A program made the translations under genes and the position numbers. Below, piece after piece: positions 24,036-36,199 of a stretch of DNA of 64,000 nt (the stretch's first letter is position 1; every line of letters starts with the position of its first letter). Below the pieces are notes generated by a model. The model saw only the letters and a program-made list of their open reading frames with translations, was not told the DNA's origin and did not search any database. Where the stretch lies: contig JAECYW010000033.1 of NCBI GenBank assembly GCA_023014335.1, forward strand, positions 62,001-126,000, written 5' to 3'. This stretch comes from Galerina marginata (taxonomy: Eukaryota; Basidiomycota; Agaricomycetes; Agaricales; Galerinaceae).

Positions 24036-26374
24036 GCAAGCATCTCATCGGCATCATTCTGAGGGGTACGTTACTCTAGAAGCCTTCTTATATTATCCGG
24101 ATTTTAAAGCTGATTTATTTAATGGTAGGATCGATATGGAAATGGAGACCACTAAACATGGCCAAGTTATACACGGAGACCTAAATGGGTGAGTCGACGG
24201 TCTTTTAACGTTGGCGATTGTGTGGACACTTATCCTGTGCATGATCTTATCTAGCGCGGCAATGGATGTTGATGTCGACAACATACCTAAAGAAATAAAT
24301 ATGAATGACGAAGGGTAAGTCTTACCTCTTAGGTCCCACCTTTCCAATTCACCCTGACGCCTTCTTGAACTTATTAGGGCTACGACAGACGTTGAGAAGG
24401 TCCCCTCCAATGGGTGAGTCATTGCTATCCTATATTCTATGTTTCCGTGGAAAGGCTAACAGTTTTTATCAATGCGATTAGGTTGGTGAATGAAAAGGAT
24501 GCGCACGCCGACATAAACGTAGTTGGGGCACCGTAAGTTCTTTATCCAGAAGTTTCGCTTTTAAAAATTCTAACCTCAGCTATTAACTTCAGAGTTGAGA
24601 TAGAAATTGATGTCCAGGCAGATCCGGACTCTTCCCAAGGAAGCGCGTCATCGTGAGTAATAGCTATACCTGCTGCTTTGGCATCTGCTCAACCGTATCC
24701 GCTGTCTTAGAGACCATCCGGCCGCAGAAGGAAAGGAGGTGGTGGAACGCGATATGTAAGTGCTTTATCCTATTCATTTAAATGTCGGCTCATTTATAGA
24801 CCCAGCGAGATGAAACCAATTAAGTCTGGACCAGACAGCACCGGGGAAAGTGGCAACGGTCTTTGCATGACAGATTTGCCTGATGACTGGGACGAATTAT
24901 TGAGGTGTGTTCTCTTATAACATTTTCACGGAGGATGTCAAACTCATGCCTTACATTATAGCTTCAGCCCTCAAATTGCATTTACCATGCCGACCACTCC
25001 TGAGGCGTTTCTGGCTTATGAGTTCTCCTATGTGCCTGTGGATTAGGACGACCCTTCCATCCCGACGGCTCCCAGATTTGAAAATGAGCCTCGACACAAC
25101 GGGGATGCAAGGACCCATCTGTACACTAAGAAATACGACCTCGCCGACGCCGAAAGGCAAAGAGACGACCTTCTTTCCGTTTACCAAGCAGCTGATAAGC
25201 TCTTCGAGGAGGGAATTCTCCGAGGGAAGGCTGGTGCTAAGACGGTGGAGAACCTGAAGGCGTCGTTGCTGAACATGAACGACCTCGTTGCGCAGAAGAG
25301 AATCGCGGCACAAGATTCCCAAAAAGACTACAATCGCCACTTTACCCTCTACTCGAGCATTCAACGCGAGAATCTCCTGCGGAAGGAAGTTTCGGAAATG
25401 CTCAAGGCGTTGGAGACCATCGATGCCACCGAGTTTGGGGACTTCCGCGCCAAGCTCTTGGTCAAGAAGCGAGACCTTCAAGTATTATCCGAGAGGAACG
25501 AGGAAGAAAAAGCCAACACTGAAGGGAATAAAGTGCATGCTGCAAAGAAAGCGAAAGACGAGGACGAGGACGATCCTGCAGAGAATCGCGCCCGATATTA
25601 CAGGCTCGATGAAAATCGTCGCGAACTCCTGTCAGGTAAAGTCTATCCTTTCTTGCAGCTTTCGTGCATCTTACACATTACCACTCTGCAGAACGCGGCA
25701 GAGCTCTCATTTCGAACTTCTGCAAAGCAAGTACACCTCTTGCTCGGTCCAGAGCGCTTGAGAAGATCGGGGTGGGGATTAGGAAGGCGTCTCGCGACGT
25801 TCAAGAATTTCTCCCAGAGAGCGCATACAAGAGCGTGGAAGTGGCAAAGATTGTCCATTACACGAGCTCTAAGAACTACCTTTGTCGCTACCACCAGCAC
25901 AACCGTGGCCACGCCCAACACGACCGCGTTGGTGAGCTCACCAGGGTGGCTTATAGGAAGGCCTTGTCATCGAAGGCTGGCGGCGTGGTAGTTCCAAAAT
26001 CGGGTCATATGAACTGCGGCTGCGCGGTTGACGATGTGCTGGTTGAATTTTTTATTTGGAAGACCTTCCAAGCGTTCTCGACGAATCCAAAGCTAGCCGG
26101 CCACAAACACTATATGAGTGACAATGACATTGTCCCCGCGAAAACCCGACGGTTCTGGGTTCAGCATTGGATGGACGTTACTTGCCTGACGGTCAATGAC
26201 ATCTACGGTGATGATAGCGACTCCGGCGGCTGGATTCCACGACTCGCGGCGATATCGATTGTTAGGCAGATTGAAAGGTTGAATGTGTTGGGATTCAAGC
26301 TACAGCTCAGCTCGTCAGCCAGCGAAGGGGAGAGAGACTTTGGCGAGTTTATCGGCGGGGATGGTGACATGTAG
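24036..26374 (+). pseudogene. Hypothetical coiled-coil protein gene with phase-2 exons and an in-frame TAG
   Basis: Exons (5' end uncertain): about 24036-24065, 24129-24188, 24255-24314, 24378-24413, 24482-24532, 24593-24652, 24711-24755, 24800-24904, 24962-25635 and 25692-26374. All junctions up to 24962 are phase 2. The first half is acidic and repetitive (MDVDVDNIPKEI, VEIEIDVQADP). The second half is a long charged coiled coil (YDLADAERQRDDLLSVYQ, KKAKDEDEDDPAENRARYY). It is followed by a compact C-terminal region with Cys/Trp residues (MNCGCAVDDVLVEFFIWKTF, FWVQHWMDVTCL). A TAG at 25044-25046 lies in frame (VPVD-stop-DDPSIP), with open sequence on both sides, and no good intron removes it. 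It is either a nonsense mutation or the true start lies downstream. No family was recognised. Confidence 0.55.
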
Positions 26375-26619
26375 TCGACAGTCTGTAGTGTAGTGGATGG
26401 AGAGGTAGGCCAGAACATGGAGGACGACAGTGCAGTGTTGTGTTTTTTTGTGTTACCATATACGTAGGATTTGTAATTCTGCCAAAATTGAATCATGTGG
26501 CTGGAGCACTTGTTTCGGTGGTAAAATGTGGTCATATTGAGTCTAAATTAGCGACGCTACAAGCGTTATAAGATGTGAGTCCACTCCAGATTTACTTTAC
26601 ATATTCCCCAGTTTCTCAA

Positions 26620-27660
26620 ATGGCTCCCACAGCCAAAGAGGAAGCCGACTTCATGGCACGTCTATTGCAAAAGCTTGACGAGCCCCCCTCCAAAACTTCA
26701 GCTTCGCCAACCTACTCTCTAATGTTGGCTTCATTGTGTCCATATGAATTTGACTACACTCAATATCTTCGTCGAAAATCCTTTGCTACAGAAAAACCTT
26801 TATCCCTGGAAGAGCTCGCTGCCCTTGCTTCCTCACCAAAGTGGACGCCCTTATACATGGACGGATACTTCGACCCCGACCAGCTCAAATATATCCGATA
26901 CCTTCATGATCCAGCCGCGCGTCCAGACGAGTATGCAGGCAATATGTGTATTGAAGAAATTGCCCTGTTCCGAGGCAAATCCTCAAGCCAACGTCAAAGC
27001 CACTACGAAGACCGCGTGGCCGACATAGAGAAAGCCTACGCTATGCGGAAGCGTATGGCAAAGTGCAAAACACCAGATATAATCCCTTGTTATTTCTACC
27101 TGGATCACTGGGTATGCATTCCAATGCCACGTCGCTATTAAAACTAAAACTAACCCCTCTTGATTCTCAAGAAGGGACCACACCTCCCAATCAGAGTTGA
27201 TTTCCGGATATTCGATAGGGAATTCTTCTATACCGATTGTCCGGAATTGACTATAGTCTTGAACCCGAACTTGGTCAAAATCCAGTTCTGGCATGAAGAT
27301 GGTACATTTCGACTTCTCGACCCACTCGTACCACTCGACTGTCAATACCGCCGACGACTCTTAATTTTTAGACAAGGGGACCAACCAGCCGATTACTTGC
27401 AAAATTGCATTGGATTCAGAGAACTAACCTACGAGCTTTACTGGAGTAGTGGAGAGACGTCAAGGCCAATAAGGAAGGGACTGGCCCCACCGGCTTTAAG
27501 TGGTGAGTTGGGAATTGACGATGGATGGGAATTGTTCACCCGGCCCAAAGCCTTCGATGATGTCGAATTGGCAAGAACAATTGAGGGAGAATGGGAGACA
27601 GAGTACGACAACAACGAGATATGTCAGTGGAGGGAGGAGGTGCCGAAACGGTTGCTCTAG
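26620..27660 (+). CDS. Hypothetical protein, two exons
   Basis: Exons 26620-27111 and 27172-27660 (327 codons, 326 residues) are separated by a 60-nt GTATGC-AAG intron; both exons are phase 0. Start MAPTAKEEADFMARLLQKL. It is globular and rich in aromatics with no membrane segment, signal peptide or repeats. Segments such as CPYEFDYTQYLRR, DHWKGPHLPIRVDFRIFD and FRELTYELYWSSGE look like a folded domain that I cannot name. An acidic C-terminus ends in WREEVPKRLL. The gene is intact and its codon use looks ordinary, so it is likely expressed. Confidence 0.7.
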
Positions 27661-29431
27661 GACGGTGCCAATGTGTTAAGAAACACTTGTAGGTCTGTAT
27701 TTTGCGGGATTGAACTAAATATAATATATATGTACTGCGTACAGAATTCATATCAACTGAAGTATCAGTGTGAGTGAACTGGAAATAATTGTTCAAGAGG
27801 AATAAGTTGGTAGTGACAGAATTCCTGCGATTGCTAACTTAGTTTCCCAACACCATATTGGATTTGTCAAATGAATCGGTCGGCAGTGACGTGATTCGGG
27901 CAGTTTCCAATCCAGTTTGGCAACACCATGTTGGAGCTGTCAAATATGGTTTTGGGCGGCAAAATTCCTTTCACGTGGGTAAATCCTAAATCCTAATACC
28001 TAATTAGGAGACTTCGTCTATTACGGTGTACGAGTACCCGATTGGTGGTTTGATGATTGATTTGGTATGATCAAACCAGACCCCAGAAACACTGATTCAC
28101 GTTATCATTGTAAATCACAGTAAATTTTCTACCTAATATTTCAAACATGTGTAATTCTGGTAGTCAACGAGGGCGCTAGCGATATCATCCCCAATGGATC
28201 ACAATATACACCCGAACCGTGTCAGAAAATTGCTGCAGTTGGGGCGGAATGAAATAAACAATGAAAACTCGTCCGCTCATAGGGAAATATTTATCTGACG
28301 TTCATTAAGCCAGTTGCATATCCCTTGGTGTCACGTCCACTTGACCGTCGACGCGACGAGATTTAAAGCTCCGAAGGTTATGCCGAGAATTGCACGTTCT
28401 GACTAATCCCGTTTAATCGAACAAGATTCAGGACGAGTGAACCATATCCTGTCTGAATAAACAAGTTTCTCAAACGCTCTCCCACAAAAGGGTAGACCGT
28501 CAATTTAGATAAATGTAACGATATTGGGCTGAATGATTGAATGGCGGGGGGGAAATCAAATTGAGCTCTATGTGATTCTAGCTTTGATGCACTCAATTTG
28601 GAACAATTGGGAGAAAGTGGTAAGTGCGTACAAGATTAGTCATATTAAATTGGGCGTTGGAGGTTGATCTAGGTGGGCCAGACCAACTGAAATGACATTC
28701 TAAGCAATAAAAGGAGTGAAGAAGCACAGGATCAGGCCAGTCTGACTGATTCCAGTATCGAGGATCATAATTTCTCAAACAGTCTTCCAAAAATTGTCTA
28801 GGTAGCGCAAATAGGGGAGCGGTAGATAAATTATATGTGGTGGGAGGCACGGGTTTAAGTCAGACAATCAATTTCAGTGTGGAGGTACAACATTAGGCGT
28901 ATGTGGGTGAGATATATGGCAGAGGGGCACTGGATTGAGTTAGAGGTACACATATCATATTTGGGTTACTTAGACAAAAAAGTGTCGGGTATTTACAAGA
29001 TTGATTGAGCAGTAATTCTCGGTGAAGAACAACGGAGTGAGATTTTGAGAATATGTGGGGTGGCACCAAATCACGTCCCATTAGCTGATTCCATCTTATG
29101 GCACCTAAATTTAACTTACCCTGAAGTGTAGACACTACCAGAAAATGTCATATGGATGTCTTGAACCTTGGTTTGATTAATAATTCCAGTGCGGGCACAC
29201 CGGATTTAGCATGCGTGATAGATGAGATTCGATCCTTTCCAACAGGATCCAAAGCTAGAAATTCGCGTGGTGGGAGTGGTTTCGGTTGGGTCAGACGATT
29301 TAAATTGCATGTTTTTGGTTTTCACGCACAATAGTATGTATCTTTGAGGAATTTCGAGAGCCAAGATACCAGATCCCGTCAGTTCAATCAATGATGCGGA
29401 AAGCCACCGGATTGTGTAAGTCCCAACACGT
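27661..29431. other. Intergenic with weak repeats
   Basis: I see no gene. About 27838-27950 holds two related segments ('cagttt-ccaacaccatattggatttgtcaaat' type, once with 'gttggagctgtcaaat'). They resemble words in the tandem repeat that follows and in the 9-kb repeats. Probably non-coding transposon debris. Confidence 0.4.
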
Positions 29432-29710
29432 GCTTGTCAAATTTAGCGCGCAGCCACTGAACGAGTTTGGTAAAAACCGAAATTTCTCCCTCCATTTTAG
29501 TAAGGAGTAACAAAATTCGGGACTTGTCAGATTTAGCGCCCACTGAACGAGTTTGGGTAATGGTAAAAGCCGGAATTGCCCCTCCATTCTGGTAAGGGGT
29601 AACAAAATTTGGGACTTCTCAGATTTAGTGCCCAGCGGCTGAACGAGTTTGGGTAATGGTAAAAGCCGGAATTGCCCCTTCATTCTGGTAAGGGGTAACA
29701 AAATTTGAGA
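29432..29710. repeat. Tandem repeat, three units of 91-96 bp
   Basis: Units start at 29432, 29523 and 29615 with 'cttgtcaa/cttgtcag/cttctcag' and each carries 'tgaacgagtttgg', 'taaaa-ccg-aatt' and 'taagg-gtaacaaaatt'. A partial fourth starts at 29711. Units 2 and 3 are nearly identical, unit 1 is more diverged. The array sits just left of the gene-less NACHT flank, about where that unit's missing gene start would be expected. Confidence 0.85.
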
Positions 29711-29984
29711 CTTGTTCTATTTAGCGCGCCAAGATTCGGAACAGGCTCTATCAAACTCAAATGTAAACCAAATCACTTTGATTACCCCTACGACTAGTGA
29801 CTTACAAAATTCAAGAAAGGGGTCAACTACAGTGTCTCTAATCTGCATTTTGCATCAATCCTGGCCTTAAAACGGGGCCTGCATTCTGAAAGTGACTATA
29901 GAAGATAGATTTCTTGTTGGCTACAACAGGACAATCCAGTGAATTTCCATGAAGGGTGCGGTTTAAAGCTGGGCGTCCCGTGCG

Positions 29985-32900
29985 ATGTTTGCCGGAAGTA
30001 AAGGTGCGTTTCGCTTTCGATTAGCACCCCTACCTGCCCCAGAAATGGTGGCCGATCCTCGAATTCATACCCGTAATATATCAGCCAGGCACGGATTGGG
30101 TTCTCAAAACGACCTGTATTCCTCTCCTCAGACTAAAAAACTCGTGTTCAAAGAAGTATTTCTGGGTTCCGGCATAGTCGACGCTGCAAGACGTTTCGCG
30201 GCATGGGTTGCCAGGATTTGACGGGCGGTAATGGTCGGAAGGTGAAAAGAACATCCAAGTTGGCCTGTTAGTAACGACTGGGATACTCTGGAGTCTGCGG
30301 ACTGCAATCCAGCGCGACAATGAGAGCGTAGTAAACATACGCAGCAGAACAGTCGCGAGTTTCATGCCAACTCTCCAGCCCACTGCTGTCCATCGATGGC
30401 ATAAACCGAATTCGTGCTGCACCATTCATGTCGTCTTTTGGGTAACGGAAACCCGGAAGGAGGGGGTGCGTTACGACTTGAGGTGCCGGAAAGAACAAAA
30501 AGTAGGCACCTCCAGCCATATACGAATATGATTTGCCGTGTTGTCTCCGTGCTTGGACAGGGGGAAATGATGTCAAGGTTGGTGACGAGGTGAATGTATA
30601 TATTATCAATGATCCGGACTTCCTAAGGTATCGAATGGAGCGTCCGCCGTCTGGCGAGGTCGTTTAACGTTCAAAACTCGGACGGCCAGTGGTCGACGGA
30701 GGGCACACGTTATAAGCAAAACGTTGGTGGCAGTCGTACGAAGCTGTAAAAACTGTCGCACATTCAGTTCAAACTCTAGATGAGGGGAGAAAGACAGAAT
30801 GTCAACTGACCCAGTTGCCTGCTTCGAGCTCGAAGATATTCGAGACTCTCGATGAATCACCACGTCTTGAGTTAATGCCCTAGGCCTAGTTCTAAGCCAA
30901 AAGCGGCTGTATCCAGAGTGGCTAGTGCAAGCTATGCGGTAAGAGCACAGCAGTAGAGCGCTTTAGTCGTCAATAAGCACGCTCCTTTCCTGCTGCCTGA
31001 AGTCGAAGCGCATTTCCATGGTGGATGAACGGTTGCGCGGGGCTGCAATATGAAACGGAAACTTCAAGGCGTGGAACACTCCAAAGGGGTTGTGAGTCTG
31101 AGATATCGGCGCCCAGTTGGTTGATGTGCAAGGAACGCGAACGGCCCAACGAGCGGGGAGAAGTCGTGTTATGTGCACTAATAAGGTGCATTGATGGGGT
31201 TGTGTCGACCACGAAGTAGCGAGCGAATGGCGAAGAGCTTGTAGACCTGAATACCAAATATCTAGGAGAAAACAGGCCTGGAAGATTGAAAGATTGAAGA
31301 CAACCTAGACTAGATATGAGCGCAAGAGACGGACAAAAAAATAATGCGCACTAAACACGGAGAGCGACGAGCATCAATCAGAACAAGGAGCCAAGACGAC
31401 GTCCCAATTTTATATCCTTGCTGTCGTGAGAATCCCTCGAACGTGCTCTTGAATCTCAATATCAACCACTGAATCGTTCTTATGAACGAAGGGTCAGATA
31501 CTGAGACCAGCCTAAGCTCGAGTAGGACGACATCCAACGAGGAGGAAAACAAAGTTTCCCCATCTGACCATCCGTGGTGTTGTTACCGAGGCCAAATAGT
31601 GGTGACATTGGTGACGAAAGGAACCTGTATCCTCAACGATGCCAATTTCTTAAACTATCCGTCGCCCCGATGAGAATGAATCCGCCTTTGATGTGCGATG
31701 ATACACCCATATGCCGTCGGTATTCCTGCAGAAGAGAAGAAACAAGCTCACGACTGGAGTGTCGGCTATTTGGCTGGGCGGGACGGGTTGAGGTTCGAAG
31801 GATGGGCAGTGATCAACGAACAGCACACATCGGAAAGGGTTTGCGGCAAGTGTATGGAGCTATAGAAAGCGAGTATGTTTTCAGTTTCAACTCTAGAGAA
31901 GGAAGATGAGACATCAAATTACCTGGTTTCTGGCTTCGAGTTTGAATATCTTTCGTCATGTAGCGAGTCCTGAAGGCCTGAAGGCCTGGAGATTCACAAA
32001 GCGGAGACTTGGGATTCTACGCATCGTTGTAACGCCAGAGCAACTGGACCCAGCCAGGCGGAAGAGCTATGCGACAAGAGCACATCATTAGGACGCCTTG
32101 GTCTTAAAGAATTACACTCCTCACCTGTCGGTAGGGCAACGGAATACCTGCTACATCAGAACATGTGAGATGTTGTATCTTCAAGGCGTCGAACAATCCC
32201 AGAGGATGATAATAAGCAGGGATATGCGCCCAATTTGCATCTTGAGCGTTTCTTGTATGGAAGAAAAGAACAGACTTTGAGGTTGGGAGGGCGAGTCCAG
32301 GAGAATTTGAACAGAAACTTCACGTGACAATTACTTGCAATTGCCGAAGCGCCTCTTTAAATTGACGCCTTCCTATTTGCTGGATCAATGATCATCGATC
32401 GATTTCGTGTCTCTGATAATCTTCCCGCAAACAATAGCTCTCCAGGCTCCTTCTCGATTCTTTATCTGCGCTGGAGTACTGCCACTGTATTGGCAGCTTC
32501 GACTCCTGCTTCTTCGGTCATACATACTGCAGCCTCTCAGGCCTCAGGAAACATTCTTCCTTACTTGGTTTTCGTCTGCACCTGTCTATCCAAAAGACCG
32601 TATACGCAGGATCAAGAGACAGAGCGATCTAGCACAATCTAAAGAAACACAAATCGCCTACCATGATCCTGAATTGTCACGATTGCCCAGTTTCCATCAC
32701 TCGCACCTGTTTCAAAGACTATTCTCGGAGGTTACTCTGGCCTGGGTGTAGCGAACAAACGTCCATGCGGTCCTTCACATTCTCCAAGTTGACGCCCAGG
32801 GCACAAGCAGGAGTGTCTGCCTATATCTTTGCCGAGACACCAGGGGGGTATTGCTTCTTTGCGGGACACTGGCGCCTCGGCATGTACCAATAAATCAGAT

Positions 32901-33743
32901 CTCCTGCTTGTGTGTGGGTACAATATTGGGACTTTTACCGGTGTTTTGTGAGCAAGAACGGCTTTATTGACATTTTCCATAGAGTTTGATTCTCCCTGGC
33001 AAATATTCAACGCACCGCTGGACGATGAATTCCGAAAGTTAAATACAACCAATGATGCTGCTACTGATCTACCAAGTGCCGGCTCCTCATCGCAACTTAC
33101 TTCACTCAAGGACCGCTCAAGCGAATAGCAGGTATTGGTGAGACGTAGACCTATAATAGCAAGAAATATGTATATCCTCTGTTTCATAACGCCCCGTCAT
33201 CACTAACTTTTTCCACACCGTCAGATTATTTGTAAACTGCTCTCCGTAACTTTAACGGCTCCCACCAAGGCAAGAAGTGCATCCCGGAATAGCATTCGTT
33301 ACTCTAGACCACGGGTATCAGCATGAACATGCTCAATAGGTGAGTATTACTCTGTATGATCGACTACCTTCCTCTTTCTCCACTTCTTAAATTCCATAGA
33401 ATGCCGTGAATACTTGTTTGATATTTTCCCCTTGTAGGTATGTGGTTTACAAATAATATCGAGGAGAGTGGTTCGTTTATTGGAAACAGGAAGGAATTCC
33501 GGAACGAGATAGAGGGGCAGGATGGTGATATTAAAGAAATGGTGCGAGAGTGGGGTACGAGGAGTGTGAAAACTCGTAAGACTGGCTGTGTGGATTGATA
33601 GTTCTGAACCGCGAACGGATATAGAGCCGCCAATGACGGCGTTGTCTGTCATTCACGAAAAATAGTCGAGAGCCTAAAGGACGACGTCGATATGCGAGTA
33701 TTCGGAATAAGGTAAACAAATTTAAACCTACTACTTCACCGGT
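29985..33743. repeat. Duplicated flank, unit 3 (no NACHT gene at its left end; downstream of copy C)
   Basis: It is similar to 36430-40492 over most of its length: 'ctaaaaaactcg' blocks at about 30130 and 36625, the 18-bp block at 30447 and 36962, 'aagatattcgag' at about 30832 and 37263, and the 'tttgccgagac' block at about 32830 and 39670. In units 1 and 4 this block lies 600-760 bp upstream of a NACHT start codon. Here the expected place (about 29.7-29.8 kb) has unrelated sequence and the tandem repeat. The gene of this unit has been deleted or replaced. No coding frame is conserved between the copies. Confidence 0.75.
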
Positions 33744-36199
33744 TTAAGATCCCTTTTGTTCCGCCCTAGCCAGGTATCGCGCAATTTCTTGCTTGACGGC
33801 TTTTTTCCTATTAGGGCGCTTTCGCGATAACGGGCCAAATGTATGTTGAGACGCCAAGATAGTCAGCTCTTCAGAGATCGCTGATTGTGGTAGGACATGT
33901 ACAAGGCATCTCAGCGCCAGGCCAAAGGTGCGGTCCGATGTGAACATGTTGCCTGAATACCACCTCGAACTCAACCGTGACCCCCTCCGATTTTTGGGCG
34001 ACCTGAACTGCCACTGACCTATCTGTGCTGCTTCCGATGAATGTGATTTTTGCACTATTTTGCGCCAGAGCCAAGGTGTGTTTCTTTGCTGTATATATTT
34101 TCGTTTAAGCATAAAGAAAGATGGTGTTATTTGTTCCAGATGATTGGAGATGTACTTGATAAAGTACACTGCTGCGGTTGCATACCGTTCGCCGGTCAAT
34201 GCGTAAATCCCAGATCGACGAGGGTCCTCGAAGAATTCCAAAATAAAGCGATGATAGTCCGGTGAGAAATGTACCGAGAATGAGAATGAAAGCTTGTCCA
34301 GGGTTTTCTGAGCTTTACTAAGTGAGAAAATTTCAGGTAACATAGTGAGGACAGATTCAGTGACCTCCAATGTAACAAAGGAGACCAAAGCGGTCAGACA
34401 CGAATCAGCATACATGTTTTCCAGTATTCCCTTAGCAATCCGATCAAAACGCTGAAGTTGCTCATTGTAAAGATCAGCCAACCCGTCTATATTCTAAATC
34501 GTGATTTATTCTCCTTGTCCCGAAAAGAAAAGGAGGGAAAAAAGACGTACCCATTGACTTATGGTTGCAAGTAAGCGAGGAATCAAATCAGGAGCTCCTT
34601 GCTCCACCGGATAGGAAGCAAGCGTAGACTCCACTATCTTCTCTTGAAGCTCCGAGTAGGCGCAGCACCGTCAATGTGGGAACTCAAATTGTAGAGTCCG
34701 CGAATGGTCTTAACTCGGGTCAAATCTTCAGGTAGTAATGAGATAGTATTCTTGTTTTCAGTGACAAAACCGACCTTTCAGGCCAAGAACAGCAAATTCA
34801 GCATGTCGCAATGGAGCATTAATCCAGAATTGTTTTGATCGAGATCGGTCAAAGAGAAAGTCGCCGAGAGACGCATGAAAAACACGCAGGATCCTCCGTA
34901 GTCCATTAATGCTCTCATCCTCCTCGACGGAAACAAGCGATGTTAAATCACATAACAGCACCGGGATATCCCCTGCATCGAGCGACAACAATGTTTCCAT
35001 TTTGCTTACTGGGTATGGAACTTCGGACAGGAGCTGGAGTGCGAGAATCTGCCCAGCGGCCTCTGGATTAATCACAGACATAAAAATGTGCATGTAGAGA
35101 GCATCAAGTTCGGCAAAAGGCATCTCATGCTGGGTAGGACGGATGCCGAGGATGATTTCTAATCGCTGAGGTGGCCGATGTCGAGTAGATTTAACAAATT
35201 TAACCACTGTCGAAGCGTAAATAAACTGGCCAGAAGATTTGTCGACCAAGGTCCGTAAGGCGTCTTCAGACGGCCAGGTGGGTGGAATCTGAGCGCGGAA
35301 CGGATGGGAATTCTTGATTTCGGAGAATTTGTCATGGAGAAAACGACGAATGTCCTCGGATGGGAGGTAGTTATCGTCAAGCGGGTTTCGAGTGGATACT
35401 TGACTGAGGTACCCAAAATCGAAGGCACCTCTGATATCAGGTTCCGGGCGACTCGTGATGAGGAGTATCAAGGGAATGTGGTATTGTTGAAGAGATTTCG
35501 AGATAGCATCCAGAATTTTGACTTGACTCTTTCTATCCTCACACTCATCCAGGCCATCTATAATGACAACACGTGCGGGAGTAGTGGTGTTGAAATAACC
35601 AGAACCGATACGTTCTTGCAGAGGTTCGACGATAAGGGCAAAGATCTGCGAATCGAGCGAGCGGGTGAAGATGAATGGATCATGTTCAATGGTTCCAATT
35701 ATGTGATCCCTAATGTCTGGGAAACACAAAGAAGCTTGGTAGGCGATGGTTGCGATAAGGGAGCGCCAGTGATTTCGGGTTGAATCAAACCTAGAAAAGA
35801 AGTAGCTCGCGACCAGGATGCCCTCCTTAGCACAGAGTTCCGCGATGGATCGAGCGATGGCTGACTTTCCTGACCCCGCTGGGCCGTAAAGCCACATTAT
35901 CAATGCATTTTGCGTCTCCGGGTCGGCGCCATGAATCCAGTCCATAATCTTGTTGAGTACGGCAACTCGGGTGCTAGGGTGACATTTTGGAGGACCGTCA
36001 ACATCAGCGGAGTCATGGAAAGCTGCAGGCGATGTAGCCTCGAGCAGGCGTTCGAATGGATCTGTAAATCATGTATTTATCTTTACGTGTCCAAATTTTT
36101 GGGGAATGCAAATACCTTTAGATGCTTTGTTACTCTGGTAAAAGTTGCCCCCCGGCCCCCCGTGATCAAGATATTCGAAGCGGACACTTGGCTGGGCAT
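33744..36199 (-). pseudogene. NACHT-domain STAND NTPase, copy C (two frameshifts)
   Basis: Same four-exon plan: 36116-36199, 34775-36061, 34551-34725 and 33744-34493, with introns of 54, 49 and 57 nt. Exon 1 is 84 nt against 76 in A, B and D, because about 8 bases are inserted in a C/G run at 36148-36161 (ccccccggcccccc). This throws the start MPSQVSASNILITG out of frame. Exon 3 is 175 nt against 176, through one lost base at about 34652 (ctccgag against ctcccgag), which leads to an early stop. The NACHT core between the breaks is open: Walker A GPAGSGKSAIARS and Walker B VVIIDGLDECED are intact and the tail ends RYLARAEQKGS. A TGA in the first intron is spliced out and is not a defect. Confidence 0.88.

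Noticed and set aside
29384..29701. Minus-strand protein with repeats (LPLTRM...FRLLPLPKLVQ)
   Set aside because: It is the translation of a 91-96-bp tandem DNA repeat whose units differ by non-triplet lengths.
32663..32893. Conserved protein in the duplicated flank (TFAE/IFAET block)
   Set aside because: The same block in the other units (3160 and 39670) has non-triplet indels and stops, so no reading frame is conserved.
36066..36068. TGA in copy C before FTDPFERLL as a nonsense mutation
   Set aside because: It lies inside a 54-nt GT-AG intron conserved in all four NACHT copies (copy A also has stops there), so it is spliced out.
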